Of a stretch of 64,000 nucleotides of DNA, positions 17,406 through 26,695 are shown in pieces. The stretch is from Candidatus Poribacteria bacterium (GTDB taxonomy: Bacteria > Poribacteria > WGA-4E > PCPOR2b). The stretch's first letter is position 1; each line of letters opens with the position of its first letter. The stretch lies in the NCBI GenBank assembly GCA_022826645.1, contig JAJDUM010000035.1, positions 1 to 64,000 on the forward strand, given 5' to 3'. Under the pieces are notes generated by a model. The model searched no databases, had not been told where the DNA came from, and was given only the letters and a program-made list of their open reading frames with translations. The position numbers and the translations under genes were made by a program.

Positions 17406-18350
17406 ATGAACCGGCAAGAAGATCAACCCTGGGCAGGCGTGTTTCCCGCAACCCTCTGTCCATTCCACGAAGATGAGTCGATTGATGAAGAAGGTTTGCG
17501 ATCATATATGCGCGAACTTGCAGCTGTCGATGGCGTTAAAGGGCTTGTCTGCAACGGGCACACAGGCGAGATTACATCGTTGCGTCCGAGCGAGCGTGCA
17601 CGTGTGACGACACTCGTGGCTGAAGAAACCAAAGGTAAGGTGAAGGTTGTCTCTGGTGTGAGCGCCGAGGGCAGCTTAGAAGCCACTGACTATGCTATCG
17701 CCGCGAAGGAAGCTGGTGCCGACGCGATTTTGCTGATGCCACCACATCACTGGTTGCGTTTTGGCCGTGCGAGCGAAACGGCAATCGGTTTCTTTCAAGA
17801 TGTTGCGGAGGGGGCAAACATTCCGATCATCGTCCATCAGTACCCAGCCTGGACGAAGGCAAGCTACAGCCTCGTGGAGATGTTGGAATTTGTAAAAATC
17901 CCACAGGTGATCTGCATCAAGATGGGAACGCGTGATATGGCACGCTGGCGCTGGGATTATGAGCAACTGAAAGAAGCAGCGCCCCACGTCCCTATCTTGA
18001 CTTGTCACGATGAATATCTGCTGGCTTCACTATTGGAAGGCTGTGACGGTGCACTAATCGGCTTTGCCGGATTTGTGCCTGAACTGATGGTAGAGGTCGT
18101 GCGCTGCGCTCTTAGCGGCGATCTGATAGGTGCCCGCAAAGCGCGAAAGCTGGTGGATCCACTATCCCGGATTGTGTACAACTTCGGTGAGCCGAGTGGT
18201 GATGCACACCAACGGATGAAATGTGCACGCTGGTTGATGGGTAAGTTCCCTTCCATGACAATGCGTCGCCCTCTCCGTCCACTCCCGAAGGCTGAAGTCG
18301 CTAAGATCCGTAGGAATCTTGAGATGATTGGCTACGAATGCGTACATTAA
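17406..18350 (+). CDS. DapA-family class I aldolase/lyase
   Basis: The ATG at 17406 has GAAAGGAG 5 nt upstream; a TTG at 17391 is less likely. The 314-residue protein has the family signature CNGHTGEITSL (about residues 48-58), the tyrosine-bearing HQYPAW segment (about 138-143) and the Schiff-base lysine in VICIKMGT (about 161-168). The family includes dihydrodipicolinate synthase, N-acetylneuraminate lyase and 2-keto-3-deoxy-sugar-acid aldolases. Since a biosynthetic dapA would be out of place in this cluster, cleavage of a 2-keto-3-deoxy sugar acid is my inference. Confidence 0.85.
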   Translation: MNRQEDQPWAGVFPATLCPFHEDESIDEEGLRSYMRELAAVDGVKGLVCNGHTGEITSLRPSERARVTTLVAEETKGKVKVVSGVSAEGSLEATDYAIAAKEAGADAILLMPPHHWLRFGRASETAIGFFQDVAEGANIPIIVHQYPAWTKASYSLVEMLEFVKIPQVICIKMGTRDMARWRWDYEQLKEAAPHVPILTCHDEYLLASLLEGCDGALIGFAGFVPELMVEVVRCALSGDLIGARKARKLVDPLSRIVYNFGEPSGDAHQRMKCARWLMGKFPSMTMRRPLRPLPKAEVAKIRRNLEMIGYECVH

Positions 18351-18396
18351 AAATTTGTGAAAAAAGAAGGTGAAATCCAGTATTAAAGGAAGAAAC

Positions 18397-19140
18397 ATGT
18401 CCAATCTGAAGCAGGAATTATTTGAAATTGATGTCTACGGCTTCACAATCCTTGAGAACGTCCTCACTTCTGATGAAGTAGCGGAGATGAAAGAGGTTCT
18501 GATTCGATTGGTGGAGGAAAAGGGAGTCGATCGGGGAGACTGTATACACATCTCGAACCTGCCGACAATGGATCCGGTCTTCTTCAAGACGATAGACCAT
18601 CCGAGAATTTTGCCATTGTTGGAAGAGACAATGACCAATCGTGTGCCTCTGATTCTCGGCAGCCTCAACGCCCGTATCGTCCGTCCCGGCGACCCAGTAC
18701 AACGGTTACATGGGGATATCCTTGAGGACCTAATGAAGAAAGATGGGAAGAACCCCGTCATGATGAACACTGTTTGGATGCTAGACGATTTTACGCCGGA
18801 GATTGGAGCGACGCGAATCGTTCCCGGCACACATAAGAGCGGGATAAACCCGCCACCTGAGAATGTGGAGATGAAACATGTGCTTACAGCAACCGCACCG
18901 GCGGGCAGCGTCCTTGTCTTTAACGGTCAATGCTGGCACGGTGGTGGTGGGAATACCAGCGATCGGAATCGTCATGCTATTTTTGGGCACTATCGCATCG
19001 GTCCAATGATGCGCTTTCAACTTGACCCACATCACCGCTTCCCAGCGGAGTGGTTAGATTTGCTCACAGATCGCCAGAAGCAGCTGCTGCGCATGGAGGA
19101 AGGAGTAGGTGTGCTGCACGGTGCAGACCACTATGAGTAA
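18397..19140 (+). CDS. Phytanoyl-CoA dioxygenase (PhyH) family protein
   Basis: The ATG at 18397 follows AAAGGAAG. The 247-residue protein has the double-stranded beta-helix of Fe(II)/2-oxoglutarate oxygenases. The HxD motif reads LHGD (about residues 105-108), GATRIVPGTHKSG follows near 140, and the distal His is in CWHGGG (about 182) with a downstream Arg for 2-oxoglutarate. All three iron ligands are therefore present. PhyH enzymes hydroxylate small molecules; the substrate here is unknown. It lies 46 bp after the DapA-like gene, so it probably belongs to that transcript. Confidence 0.88.
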   Translation: MSNLKQELFEIDVYGFTILENVLTSDEVAEMKEVLIRLVEEKGVDRGDCIHISNLPTMDPVFFKTIDHPRILPLLEETMTNRVPLILGSLNARIVRPGDPVQRLHGDILEDLMKKDGKNPVMMNTVWMLDDFTPEIGATRIVPGTHKSGINPPPENVEMKHVLTATAPAGSVLVFNGQCWHGGGGNTSDRNRHAIFGHYRIGPMMRFQLDPHHRFPAEWLDLLTDRQKQLLRMEEGVGVLHGADHYE

Positions 19141-19225
19141 TGTAATTTGTGACCTTTTCTGTAGATGCAGCGGCAGGGCGTCATTTCGTTGCTATCCAAG
19201 GTTATCTTTTTTTGAGGGGTAATTT

Positions 19226-20440
19226 ATGTCACGTTTGAAGTATGCCCTCATTGGTTATGGTCGCCGCGGCAGATCACATATCGAAACGGCTGCAGCATTG
19301 AAAGAGACTTTTAAAATTGTAGCGGTTTGCGATGCGCATCCGGCGTCAGCAGAGGATGGGGCAGCACAGTTTAATGTAAATGCTTACACCGACGTTCGCG
19401 AGATGGTTGACCGTGAGAAACCGGATGTCTGCGATGTTGTCGTGCCCGCGGAACTTCATCATGTAGTTTCTTGTTACCTATCGCGTTGTGGCATCCACCA
19501 CAATGTTGAAACACCTCTCGCACCGACACTGGGATTGATGGACCTGATGATTAAGACCGCAGCCAAACATAGCGTCAAATTGCAAACTTCCGAAAACTTC
19601 CCGTTTGTCCCGGTTGAACAGTTTGTTTGCAAACTCCTCCGCGCAAATGTCATTGGACCCGTCCATAAGTGTTACCGTCTCTTTTCAACAACAGGATATC
19701 ACGGTTTGGCTGCGATACGGTGCCGCTTGGACGCCACGCCTGTTGCCGTCAGCAGCATTAGCCACACGATGCCGGTCGTTTCCTACGTCGACCATGCCAA
19801 ACGTGACTTCAAAGCCGAAAGCCTTGAATTTTACGCTGTCGATTTCGATAACGGCGCCTTGGGCATTGCAATGGTCGGCAACAAGAACAATAGGCTTGGT
19901 CGGAATTCCTTGGTCGGTTTCGAAACCTGCGGGGAACGCGGCACAGTTGTGACCAACGGCAATCAGGGGGCATCGGGCGGGGAAATGGTTAACGTCTGCA
20001 CTGCCGAAGATCTCGCCGAGCATACAGCCACGGCGCAGGTTTACGAATTTCAGCGTGAATATACTCCGTCAAAGGTCATCAAACGAATCTTTGTCGAGCT
20101 TCCAACAGAATTGGGCAGCACAATCGAATGGAAGAACCCGTACCTGGAGGTGGGGATCCAAGAACGCAACATCTCATTAGCAACAATGCTTGACGGAATT
20201 GGGCGCGCTGTGCGGGAGGATATCGATCCGCTTTGGACAGGCGAAATGGGACGGGGAGATCAGGAGATGGTCTTGGCTGCCCGCAGATCGATTCAGATGG
20301 ATCGGCAGCCGGTTGCGCTGCCGTTACCGCCAGATCCGTCGGAGGAGCAGGTATTTGATCGGATTTTTGAGGAGCGATTTGGTGTCCATCCCTACGAGGA
20401 TTTGGAGGCAGCATTAGCAGTCAACTTCAAGGCAAGGTGA
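19226..20440 (+). CDS. Gfo/Idh/MocA family oxidoreductase
   Basis: The 404-residue protein has an N-terminal Rossmann fold with GYGRRGR (about residues 9-15) and the VVPAELHH strand-loop. The usual catalytic EKP motif (about residue 94) reads ETP, so the lysine that normally assists hydride transfer is absent. The C-terminal half is the usual alpha/beta substrate domain. Members oxidise or reduce sugars, inositols and related polyols with NAD(P). A moderate Shine-Dalgarno (GAGGGG) precedes the ATG. Confidence 0.85.
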   Translation: MSRLKYALIGYGRRGRSHIETAAALKETFKIVAVCDAHPASAEDGAAQFNVNAYTDVREMVDREKPDVCDVVVPAELHHVVSCYLSRCGIHHNVETPLAPTLGLMDLMIKTAAKHSVKLQTSENFPFVPVEQFVCKLLRANVIGPVHKCYRLFSTTGYHGLAAIRCRLDATPVAVSSISHTMPVVSYVDHAKRDFKAESLEFYAVDFDNGALGIAMVGNKNNRLGRNSLVGFETCGERGTVVTNGNQGASGGEMVNVCTAEDLAEHTATAQVYEFQREYTPSKVIKRIFVELPTELGSTIEWKNPYLEVGIQERNISLATMLDGIGRAVREDIDPLWTGEMGRGDQEMVLAARRSIQMDRQPVALPLPPDPSEEQVFDRIFEERFGVHPYEDLEAALAVNFKAR

Positions 20441-20461
20441 ATTAAGGTATAAATTGATACG

Positions 20462-20485
20462 CCTGTCGCCCTAAGACAGGTTTAT
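20462..20485 (+). terminator. Weak hairpin after the Gfo/Idh/MocA gene
   Basis: CCTGTC pairs with GACAGG around a 7-nt loop, followed by only TTTAT. It may attenuate transcription between 20440 and the next gene, or it may be part of the adjacent repeat element. Confidence 0.3.
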
Positions 20486-20612
20486 GGTAAATTTTAGAAC
20501 TACTTAGACGCTCCAAATGCACGACCAACCCCCTCTTATCAGGAGAACTTTGCAAACCTTGTGAAGGTCGGAGTTACTGGTAAATGTCTGCTGATTTCTC
20601 TAATTCACCAGA
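20481..20612. repeat. MITE-like dispersed element, copy A
   Basis: This roughly 132-bp segment is clearly related to 34436-34575. Both begin TTATGGT(A/G)(A/G)ATTTTAGAA, contain ACCAACCCCCT and a GACTTTG-like block, and end in TCTAATTCACCA. The two ends are imperfect inverted repeats of each other (TATGGT and ACCATA type). No coding capacity is present. It lies just upstream of a PhyH gene. Confidence 0.65.
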
Positions 20613-20707
20613 GTTCATTACGGATCTACGCGCTGAAGATAGTACGAACCCCTTGATAAGGCTCCATCACCATTCCGTAATTTTGAAAAAGAGGAGAATA
20701 TTAATTT

Positions 20708-21508
20708 ATGAACAATGCTGAAAAATATCTGTTTGATCTCAACGGCTATCTGGTTATCGAGGACGTACTGACACCTGATGAGGTTGCTTTTGCCAACGAA
20801 GCTATTGACCGTCACCGAGACCAAGGACGCACCCGTCCCCGCGATCAGGCTTTGGATGGTGGTTCCCCTGCGCTCAGAGGTGATAAGGGACGTGGGGAAA
20901 TGGGCAATATGCTCAATTGGGAAGAACCGTGGTGTAATCCCTTCCGAGAGATGTTGGCACATCCACGAATTGTTCCCTATCTCAACCAAATCCTCGGCAA
21001 AGGTTTTCGGATGGATCACCACATGTTCCTGTTATCGATGGAGAAAGGGGCGGAAGGGTTCATCTTTCATGGATCTTCGGGACCGGGCTTTGATCCAAAC
21101 CAATATTATATCTTCCGCGATGGTCAGATGCACTGTGGACTGACAGTTCTTGCATTTCAACTCACGGATGTCAATCCGGGGGATGGTGGATTGATAGTTA
21201 TTCCCGGCAGCCACAAGAGTAATTTTCCATGTCCCCAAGAGATACGCCGTTATGAGAATTATCAGGAGCACGTTCGGCAGGTGGTGTGCAAAGCAGGTGG
21301 GGTTATCATCTTCACGGAAGCGGTTACGCATGGAACGTTGCCTTGGACATCGGATGAACCCCGTCGGTCGATACTCACACGCTACACGGCGGGCAATCTG
21401 GCGTATGTTCCGGCTTATCCCGTCCCTGAATGGGCGAATGAGAGACAACGGGCGGTTATGGAGCCGCCATACCATACACGGTTAGACAGGCCAGTGTTAG
21501 ATGAATAG
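20708..21508 (+). CDS. PhyH family protein with HxS in place of HxD
   Basis: The 266-residue protein matches the PhyH fold: AFQLTDVNPGDGGLIVIPGSHKSNF at about 149-173, and a distal His in VTHGTLPW (His208) with Arg219/220 after it. Where the iron-binding HxD is expected, the sequence reads IFHGSSGPGF (His121-Gly122-Ser123), so the carboxylate ligand is missing. In 2-oxoglutarate halogenases of this superfamily (SyrB2 type) the Asp is Gly or Ala, leaving room for halide. Whether this protein is a halogenase, uses another ligand, or belongs to a non-oxygenase subfamily is open. It is 29 bp upstream of the lyase-like gene. Confidence 0.8.
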   Translation: MNNAEKYLFDLNGYLVIEDVLTPDEVAFANEAIDRHRDQGRTRPRDQALDGGSPALRGDKGRGEMGNMLNWEEPWCNPFREMLAHPRIVPYLNQILGKGFRMDHHMFLLSMEKGAEGFIFHGSSGPGFDPNQYYIFRDGQMHCGLTVLAFQLTDVNPGDGGLIVIPGSHKSNFPCPQEIRRYENYQEHVRQVVCKAGGVIIFTEAVTHGTLPWTSDEPRRSILTRYTAGNLAYVPAYPVPEWANERQRAVMEPPYHTRLDRPVLDE

Positions 21509-21537
21509 TAGGTCAGACAGTCGAGGCTGCTGAAAAA

Positions 21538-22629
21538 ATGTCCAAAGGTAGAATTTACCCATCGGAAACTAAGATATTTCAGGAGGCCCACACGGGTGCA
21601 AATATCCGGCAGGTAACTGACCATCCATCAATCCATCATCAGCCCTTCTTTTTTATCCCCGCTTATGATGATGCCATGCGCTGGCTGATTTTTATTTCAT
21701 GCCGCCCCGGCTCTCCCCAGATTTTTGCTGAAGAGCGGTCCACTGGCTCGCTCATCCAACTGACAGATCGCGTGGATCTGAGCGAGTGGTCTGTTTACCC
21801 CTCACACAATGGATGTGCTGTTTTCTTTACAGCGGGAACCAGTGCTTGGCGGTTAGATCTTGAGACGCTTGAAGAACAGGAACTGGTGAATTTTGCCGCG
21901 AAAAAGAGCGGACTGGAGAACATGGTCAACTTCGTCACGGGAACAACGGGGTTGAGTTACGATGATTGCTGGTGGGCTGTGCGCCTCAGCGTTGGTGAGG
22001 GCTCTGCATTGACTATTATTGACACTGAGACCGGTGAACACGAAATCATACTTCACCGCGACAGTGTTGGCCATTTACAATTCTGTCCAGACGATTCAGA
22101 TCTGCTTTATTATGCGGGTCCCCTAACCGACCGGGTCTGGGTAGTTCGGCGGGATGGGAGTGACAATCGGCGGCTATATACTCGTAACGTCGAAAAAAAT
22201 GAGTGGATCACGCATGAATCGTGGATTCCGGGCACACGTGAGTTAGCATTTGTTGATTGGCCTCACGGCATCCGTTGCGTCCACGCAGATACCGGTATGG
22301 AACGGCGTGTTACGTCATGCAATGCTTGGCACGCGATCTGTAACCACCAAGGGACGCTCATGGTTGCTGATACAAACTTTCCCGACATTGGTTTACAGCT
22401 TTTTGATCCCCGCGATGGGATTGGTGAACCTGTGACGCTGTGCTATCCGGAAGCGTCATCTATCGGCGCGCACTGGAATGGTCCGTTTCCGTATGCGGAG
22501 GGTCCGGTTCAGGTACATGCCCCACAATATACCCATCCGCATCCCTCTTTCAGTCCTGATGGGAAGCTAGTTGTCTACACATCAGATCGAACAGGCTACA
22601 GTCAGGTATACGAGGTTGAGGTTCCATAA
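21538..22629 (+). CDS. Oligogalacturonate-lyase-like beta-propeller
   Basis: The 363-residue protein matches the oligogalacturonide lyase family, a seven-bladed propeller that cleaves short pectin fragments using Mn(II). It opens with IRQVTDHPSIHHQPFFF and ends with QYTHPHPSFSPDGK, where Gln-x2-His-x-His reproduces the metal-ligand spacing of the Yersinia enzyme. A further candidate His is in NAWHAIC. No signal peptide is seen, so it is cytoplasmic. Relation to TolB-like propellers without lyase activity remains an alternative. It is coupled to the upstream PhyH gene by a 29-bp gap. Confidence 0.75.
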   Translation: MSKGRIYPSETKIFQEAHTGANIRQVTDHPSIHHQPFFFIPAYDDAMRWLIFISCRPGSPQIFAEERSTGSLIQLTDRVDLSEWSVYPSHNGCAVFFTAGTSAWRLDLETLEEQELVNFAAKKSGLENMVNFVTGTTGLSYDDCWWAVRLSVGEGSALTIIDTETGEHEIILHRDSVGHLQFCPDDSDLLYYAGPLTDRVWVVRRDGSDNRRLYTRNVEKNEWITHESWIPGTRELAFVDWPHGIRCVHADTGMERRVTSCNAWHAICNHQGTLMVADTNFPDIGLQLFDPRDGIGEPVTLCYPEASSIGAHWNGPFPYAEGPVQVHAPQYTHPHPSFSPDGKLVVYTSDRTGYSQVYEVEVP

Positions 22630-22965
22630 GGAGTCAGCAGTTTTTCCACATCACACTCTGAAGGCGGTCAGCTACCGATTGGTTTGAAGTAGTGATGTGA
22701 TCCCGACAAGACGCTTGTTCATGAGAAAATGTGTATGTTAGAATAACGCAAGTTGTGAGACGTCCCCTTAGTATCAAGAGTTGGGTTTCACTCCATGTGG
22801 GGATTTCAAATTGAATCAGACATCACGGTCGGACGAAATCAACTTAGCATGTTTTACCGGTGCCGTTCAAGCCAACCTACGCACTTTTCAAATGTTTACA
22901 TACCATCGACAGACTGTCGAACAAGAATCCAAAATCGATGTATTATGATAGAATTATGGTGAAAG
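22630..22965. other. Intergenic region before dtd
   Basis: There is no gene in these 336 bp. A perfect 7-bp inverted repeat with a 1-nt centre (TCGACAGACTGTCGA, 22906-22920) lies about 45 bp before dtd and could be an operator. No good -35/-10 pair was identified. Confidence 0.4.
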
Positions 22966-23415
22966 ATGAGAGCTGTTATTCAACGTGTTAAATCTGCGAG
23001 TGTAACCGTCGAAGGAAGGGTTGTTTCGGAAATCAACAAGGGACTGCTCGTTTTTCTCGGTGTCGCGCAAGGGGATACCCCTGATGCTGTCAATTATATG
23101 GCAAGCAAAATCGCCAATCTCCGAATCTTTGAAGATGATGAAGGCTTAATGAATCTATCTGTTTTGGATGTGGGAGGTGAAGCCCTTGTCGTCTCTCAAT
23201 TCACGCTCTACGGCGACTGCCGCAAAGGAAGGCGTCCCAGCTTCATCGACGCTGCCCGACCTGAAAAAGCGGATCCGCTTTACCAAGCGTTTATGGATGA
23301 GATCTCGCGGTTGGGTGTTCCGGTTAAAGCCGGTATTTTTCAAGCGATGATGGACGTCGAACTGATTAACGACGGTCCTGTTACAATACTGCTGGATAGC
23401 GATAAGTTGTTTTGA
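22966..23415 (+). CDS. dtd: D-aminoacyl-tRNA deacylase
   Basis: Dtd hydrolyses D-amino acids (and glycine) mischarged on tRNA. The 149-residue protein has both family motifs, [17 protein letters not shown] (about residues 77-93, the SQFTL motif) and the C-terminal NDGPVTI (Gly-Pro motif, about 136-142). Length is typical. It is an ordinary housekeeping gene placed between members of the catabolic cluster, with its own upstream gap and candidate operator. Confidence 0.97.
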   Translation: MRAVIQRVKSASVTVEGRVVSEINKGLLVFLGVAQGDTPDAVNYMASKIANLRIFEDDEGLMNLSVLDVGGEALVVSQFTLYGDCRKGRRPSFIDAARPEKADPLYQAFMDEISRLGVPVKAGIFQAMMDVELINDGPVTILLDSDKLF

Positions 23416-23451
23416 TGCACAGATGCCTCAACCTTCAAAAAGGAAGCTACT

Positions 23452-24420
23452 ATGGAACGTAAAATGGAACTTGGCTTGTACCTATTCGGCGAAGTGGACG
23501 AAGAGTGGCTGACATTTGTCAACCAACTGGGCGTTGAGGCCGTCGTCATGGCGAATCCTCGACTGCCAGGCGATGGGCGATGGGAATTTATGGATCTGCT
23601 CCAGATGCGAACCGCAATTGAAAATGTGGGGACCCGACTTGCCGCTATTGAGAATGTGCCTCCCTCTTTTTACGATAAGATTATGCTTGGGTTGCCCGGG
23701 CGGGATGAACAGATTGAGAATATGGCAGCCACCATCCGTAATATGGGGGCGGCAGGCATCGATACTTTCGGCTACCATTGGATGCCCAATAGTGTGTGGA
23801 GAACTTCCAACACAACGCCTACCAGAGGCGGGGCAACAGTTACCAGTTTCGATATGGATCTCGTTAAAGATGCACCACTTACCCACGGACGGACCTTCAC
23901 CGAGGAAGAGATGTGGGACTATTACGAATACTATATGAAGGCGATTCTTCCGGTCGCGGAAGAGGCTGGTGTGAGGCTGGCTCTCCATCCGGACGATCCG
24001 CCGGTTGAATCCCTCGGAGGGATCCCCCGTCTGTTCCGTAGCTTTGAGGGGTTCAAGCACGGCATATCGCTTGTTGACAGCCCTATGCACGGGCTCGACT
24101 TCTGTGTAGGATCTTGGTCTGAGATGGGACCGGGTGTCATTAATGCTGTCCGATACTTTGGGGAACGCGCTCGGATATTTTATGTCCATTTTCGGGATGT
24201 GCAGGGGTATGTCCCCAAGTTTGCTGAATCTTTTGTAAATGATGGGAATTGTAATATGTTTGAAGTGATGAGGGCACTAAAAGAAAGTGGATTCACCGGT
24301 TGGATGATTACGGACCATGTGCCAAACATGATAAACGATACATCGCAGGGGCACCGTGCACGCGCTTATACAATTGGGTATATGGCAGCATGCTTGGAGA
24401 GATTGAACACAACCGAGTAG
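23452..24420 (+). CDS. Mannonate dehydratase (UxuA)-like TIM-barrel protein
   Basis: UxuA dehydrates D-mannonate to 2-keto-3-deoxygluconate in glucuronate breakdown. The 322-residue protein is shorter than E. coli UxuA (394). It keeps the family metal-site segments LALHPDDPP (about residues 178-186), LDFCVGSW (about 212-219), YVHFRDVQG (about 243-251) and a late WMITDHVP. A good AGGAAG site precedes the ATG. The shorter length and divergence mean a related sugar-acid dehydratase or isomerase is possible. Confidence 0.75.
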   Translation: MERKMELGLYLFGEVDEEWLTFVNQLGVEAVVMANPRLPGDGRWEFMDLLQMRTAIENVGTRLAAIENVPPSFYDKIMLGLPGRDEQIENMAATIRNMGAAGIDTFGYHWMPNSVWRTSNTTPTRGGATVTSFDMDLVKDAPLTHGRTFTEEEMWDYYEYYMKAILPVAEEAGVRLALHPDDPPVESLGGIPRLFRSFEGFKHGISLVDSPMHGLDFCVGSWSEMGPGVINAVRYFGERARIFYVHFRDVQGYVPKFAESFVNDGNCNMFEVMRALKESGFTGWMITDHVPNMINDTSQGHRARAYTIGYMAACLERLNTTE

Positions 24421-24438
24421 TGCATACGGGAGCGCGCT

Positions 24439-25617
24439 TTGAATCGGACTCGAATTCTCTACGTTATCGATTCTATGGGCAGGGGCGGGGCTGAGACGCA
24501 GTTGCTCAAGACCTTAGCGCGACTACCGCAAGATAGATTTGAAGCCTTTGTCGTGTTGAGCCGTGAGCCCGGCACTTTCTATGAGAAGTTGGCAGCCCTC
24601 CCGGTTGTCCAAGAGGTTATTGGTCTCTATGACCCGAGCCGTCTTGCCTCGCAATCCTATCAAGTCAGATCTCGCATACTCTCTTTGGCCAGAAAGGCTT
24701 TCAGGTTAGCAGAGATTATAGAATCGGTGGTGCCATCAATTATCCACAGTTGGCTCTGGTATTCCAATCTCCTCTGCGGTCTTGTCCGCCAATTCTCTCT
24801 AGCTCCGTCGTGGGAAAGTGGATCATGTCCCTTAATTGTTTCACAGCGCGGTGACTACTATGCAAGATACAGCTGTCCAAGGTTGTGGCTGACCGAGAAA
24901 ATCATCTACCATCACGCCGACGTTCTCTTAACCAATTCGGATAGTATCGGAGATAACCTCCGGCACCGTTATCCTGACAAACGCATCCTTGCGATACGGA
25001 ATCTCCTTGATCTGCCCGATGTAGCATTACGCTCTCCTTCCGACGTGCCACCGCTGTGGCACATTGTAAGTGTCGGCCGATTGACCCCGGAAAAGGGACA
25101 TCAATATCTCATTGAAGCATTACATATACTCAACACAAGATTTAACCGAAAAAACTTCACAGCGACAATTCTCGGCGATGGCGCGTTGCAGGCAGCGTTG
25201 GTAGAGTCTGTCAATCACTATGAGCTGGCGGGCCGGATACAGCTGCCTGGTTTCTGTGACGATATTTTTCCTGTACTATCTGCTGCACACCTTTTCGTCT
25301 TACCCTCGCTCCACGAAAGTTCACCAAACGCTCTCATTGAGGCAATGGGGGTTGGGTTACCGTGCATCGCGTCCAGCGTTGGGGGTGTTCTCGATCTCAT
25401 TGACGACCAAAAAAATGGGCTACTTGTCCAACCTCAATCGAGCGAGGTATTGGCGGAAGCGATTGACCGCCTCTTAACCAATTGGAGATTTGCAGTATGT
25501 TTGGGGCAAAACGCCAGGCAAACAATCGAGAGCGTGTTTGATAGCAACAGATCTATTCAACAGTTAGAGACGGTTTATCGGGATTCTCTCTGTATGATAT
25601 CCCAGAGGCATCCTTAA
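24439..25617 (+). CDS. Family 4 glycosyltransferase
   Basis: The TTG start at 24439 follows GGGAG and lies 18 bp after the UxuA-like gene. The 392-residue GT-B enzyme opens with VIDSMGRGGAETQLLKTL (glycine-rich acceptor loop). Its C-terminal donor domain has VSVGRLTPEKGHQYLIEAL and LPSLHESSPNALIEAMGVG, where the E-x7-E motif contacts the nucleotide sugar. Such enzymes build cell-surface glycans. Donor and acceptor are unknown. Its place in a catabolic cluster may simply reflect co-transcription. Confidence 0.9.
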   Translation: MNRTRILYVIDSMGRGGAETQLLKTLARLPQDRFEAFVVLSREPGTFYEKLAALPVVQEVIGLYDPSRLASQSYQVRSRILSLARKAFRLAEIIESVVPSIIHSWLWYSNLLCGLVRQFSLAPSWESGSCPLIVSQRGDYYARYSCPRLWLTEKIIYHHADVLLTNSDSIGDNLRHRYPDKRILAIRNLLDLPDVALRSPSDVPPLWHIVSVGRLTPEKGHQYLIEALHILNTRFNRKNFTATILGDGALQAALVESVNHYELAGRIQLPGFCDDIFPVLSAAHLFVLPSLHESSPNALIEAMGVGLPCIASSVGGVLDLIDDQKNGLLVQPQSSEVLAEAIDRLLTNWRFAVCLGQNARQTIESVFDSNRSIQQLETVYRDSLCMISQRHP

Positions 25618-25639
25618 TGCGTATAAGGGAGGACGATTC

Positions 25640-26677
25640 ATGACCAGTCAGCCGATCAAACTTGGTGTCGTTGGCTGCGGGTTCACAGGCAGACAAACGA
25701 TTTTCGCAACTACTGTGATGTCACGCATGACCACCATTGCGCTGGCAGACCTTGATTCCGCTCGGCGCGAAGAGGTAGCCGGGGAATACTCTGTACCACA
25801 AACCTATGCAGACTACCGCGAACTTCTTGAAGGCAGCGATATTGACGCAGTATATCTCGGCACTGCCCCCGATGTTCGCTTGCCAATGGTGCTTGAGGCA
25901 CTTGCTGCGGGCAAGCATGTATTAGTTCAGAAACCTCATGCGATTCGGGCGCACGAGATCACGGAAATGGCGAACGCAGCGGAAGCGACAGATAGGACGC
26001 TGCAGTTCTGCTATTTCATGCGGCACTTTCCTAACAACCGTCAGATTCGTCGCGCAGTGCTTAGTGGTAAAATTGGAGACCCGTACCATGCTCGAATCTT
26101 TGGAAAATACAACCATATCCCGCCCCCGAATGATAATTACCGTTGGCTGCACGTCTACGGTCAGAAAGGGGGATCGTTAGGTCAACACTATTCCCATGAG
26201 TTGGACCTAGCGTGGTGGTGGATGGGGTGTCCGAAGCCAGAATGGGCCTTTGGTGCCAAGCACGTGATCTATCCGGCATACGACGGTCCCGAAGGTGCCG
26301 CAGACGATTACTTCACGGGGTTAGTCGGTTTGGAGGGAGGAAAAACGATTCAGATCGACTGCTCACGAATGGTGCATACCCCGACACCAACCATCATCGA
26401 ACTTTACGGCAGTACCGGAGCAATTACAGGAGGCGGGATTTCGAGACACAAAGATGGCGAGTTTATCCGCGAGGAGATTGATGAACCGGTAGATATCAAG
26501 CACAGTGAGCCGCCTGAGCCCCGACCTGTTTTTTTCTACGAGGTCGAGCATTTCGCAATGGCAATCGCCGGCGAGGTGGAGCCTGATGTTTCTGCCACAG
26601 ATGCTTACACGTTTATGACGATCCTTGATGCTCTTTACGATAGTGCAAAAACAGGTGTGAAAGTTTTAATTGAGTAG
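25640..26677 (+). CDS. Gfo/Idh/MocA family oxidoreductase
   Basis: The 345-residue protein has the Rossmann motif GCGFTGR (about residues 12-18) and the canonical catalytic QKPHA segment (about 96-100), so Lys is present here, unlike the paralogue at 19226. The C-terminal domain contains QHYSHELDLAWWWMG, with a conserved His in the active site. GGGAGG lies upstream of the ATG. It most likely oxidises a sugar or polyol with NAD(P). It is 22 bp after the glycosyltransferase gene and 18 bp before the hydroxyacid dehydrogenase gene. Confidence 0.9.
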   Translation: MTSQPIKLGVVGCGFTGRQTIFATTVMSRMTTIALADLDSARREEVAGEYSVPQTYADYRELLEGSDIDAVYLGTAPDVRLPMVLEALAAGKHVLVQKPHAIRAHEITEMANAAEATDRTLQFCYFMRHFPNNRQIRRAVLSGKIGDPYHARIFGKYNHIPPPNDNYRWLHVYGQKGGSLGQHYSHELDLAWWWMGCPKPEWAFGAKHVIYPAYDGPEGAADDYFTGLVGLEGGKTIQIDCSRMVHTPTPTIIELYGSTGAITGGGISRHKDGEFIREEIDEPVDIKHSEPPEPRPVFFYEVEHFAMAIAGEVEPDVSATDAYTFMTILDALYDSAKTGVKVLIE

Positions 26678-26695
26678 ACCCAAAAGGAGACTATT

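Noticed and set aside
23482-24189. 235-codon open frame on the minus strand
   Set aside because: It is a shadow of the UxuA-like gene, with no ribosome site and no recognisable domain.
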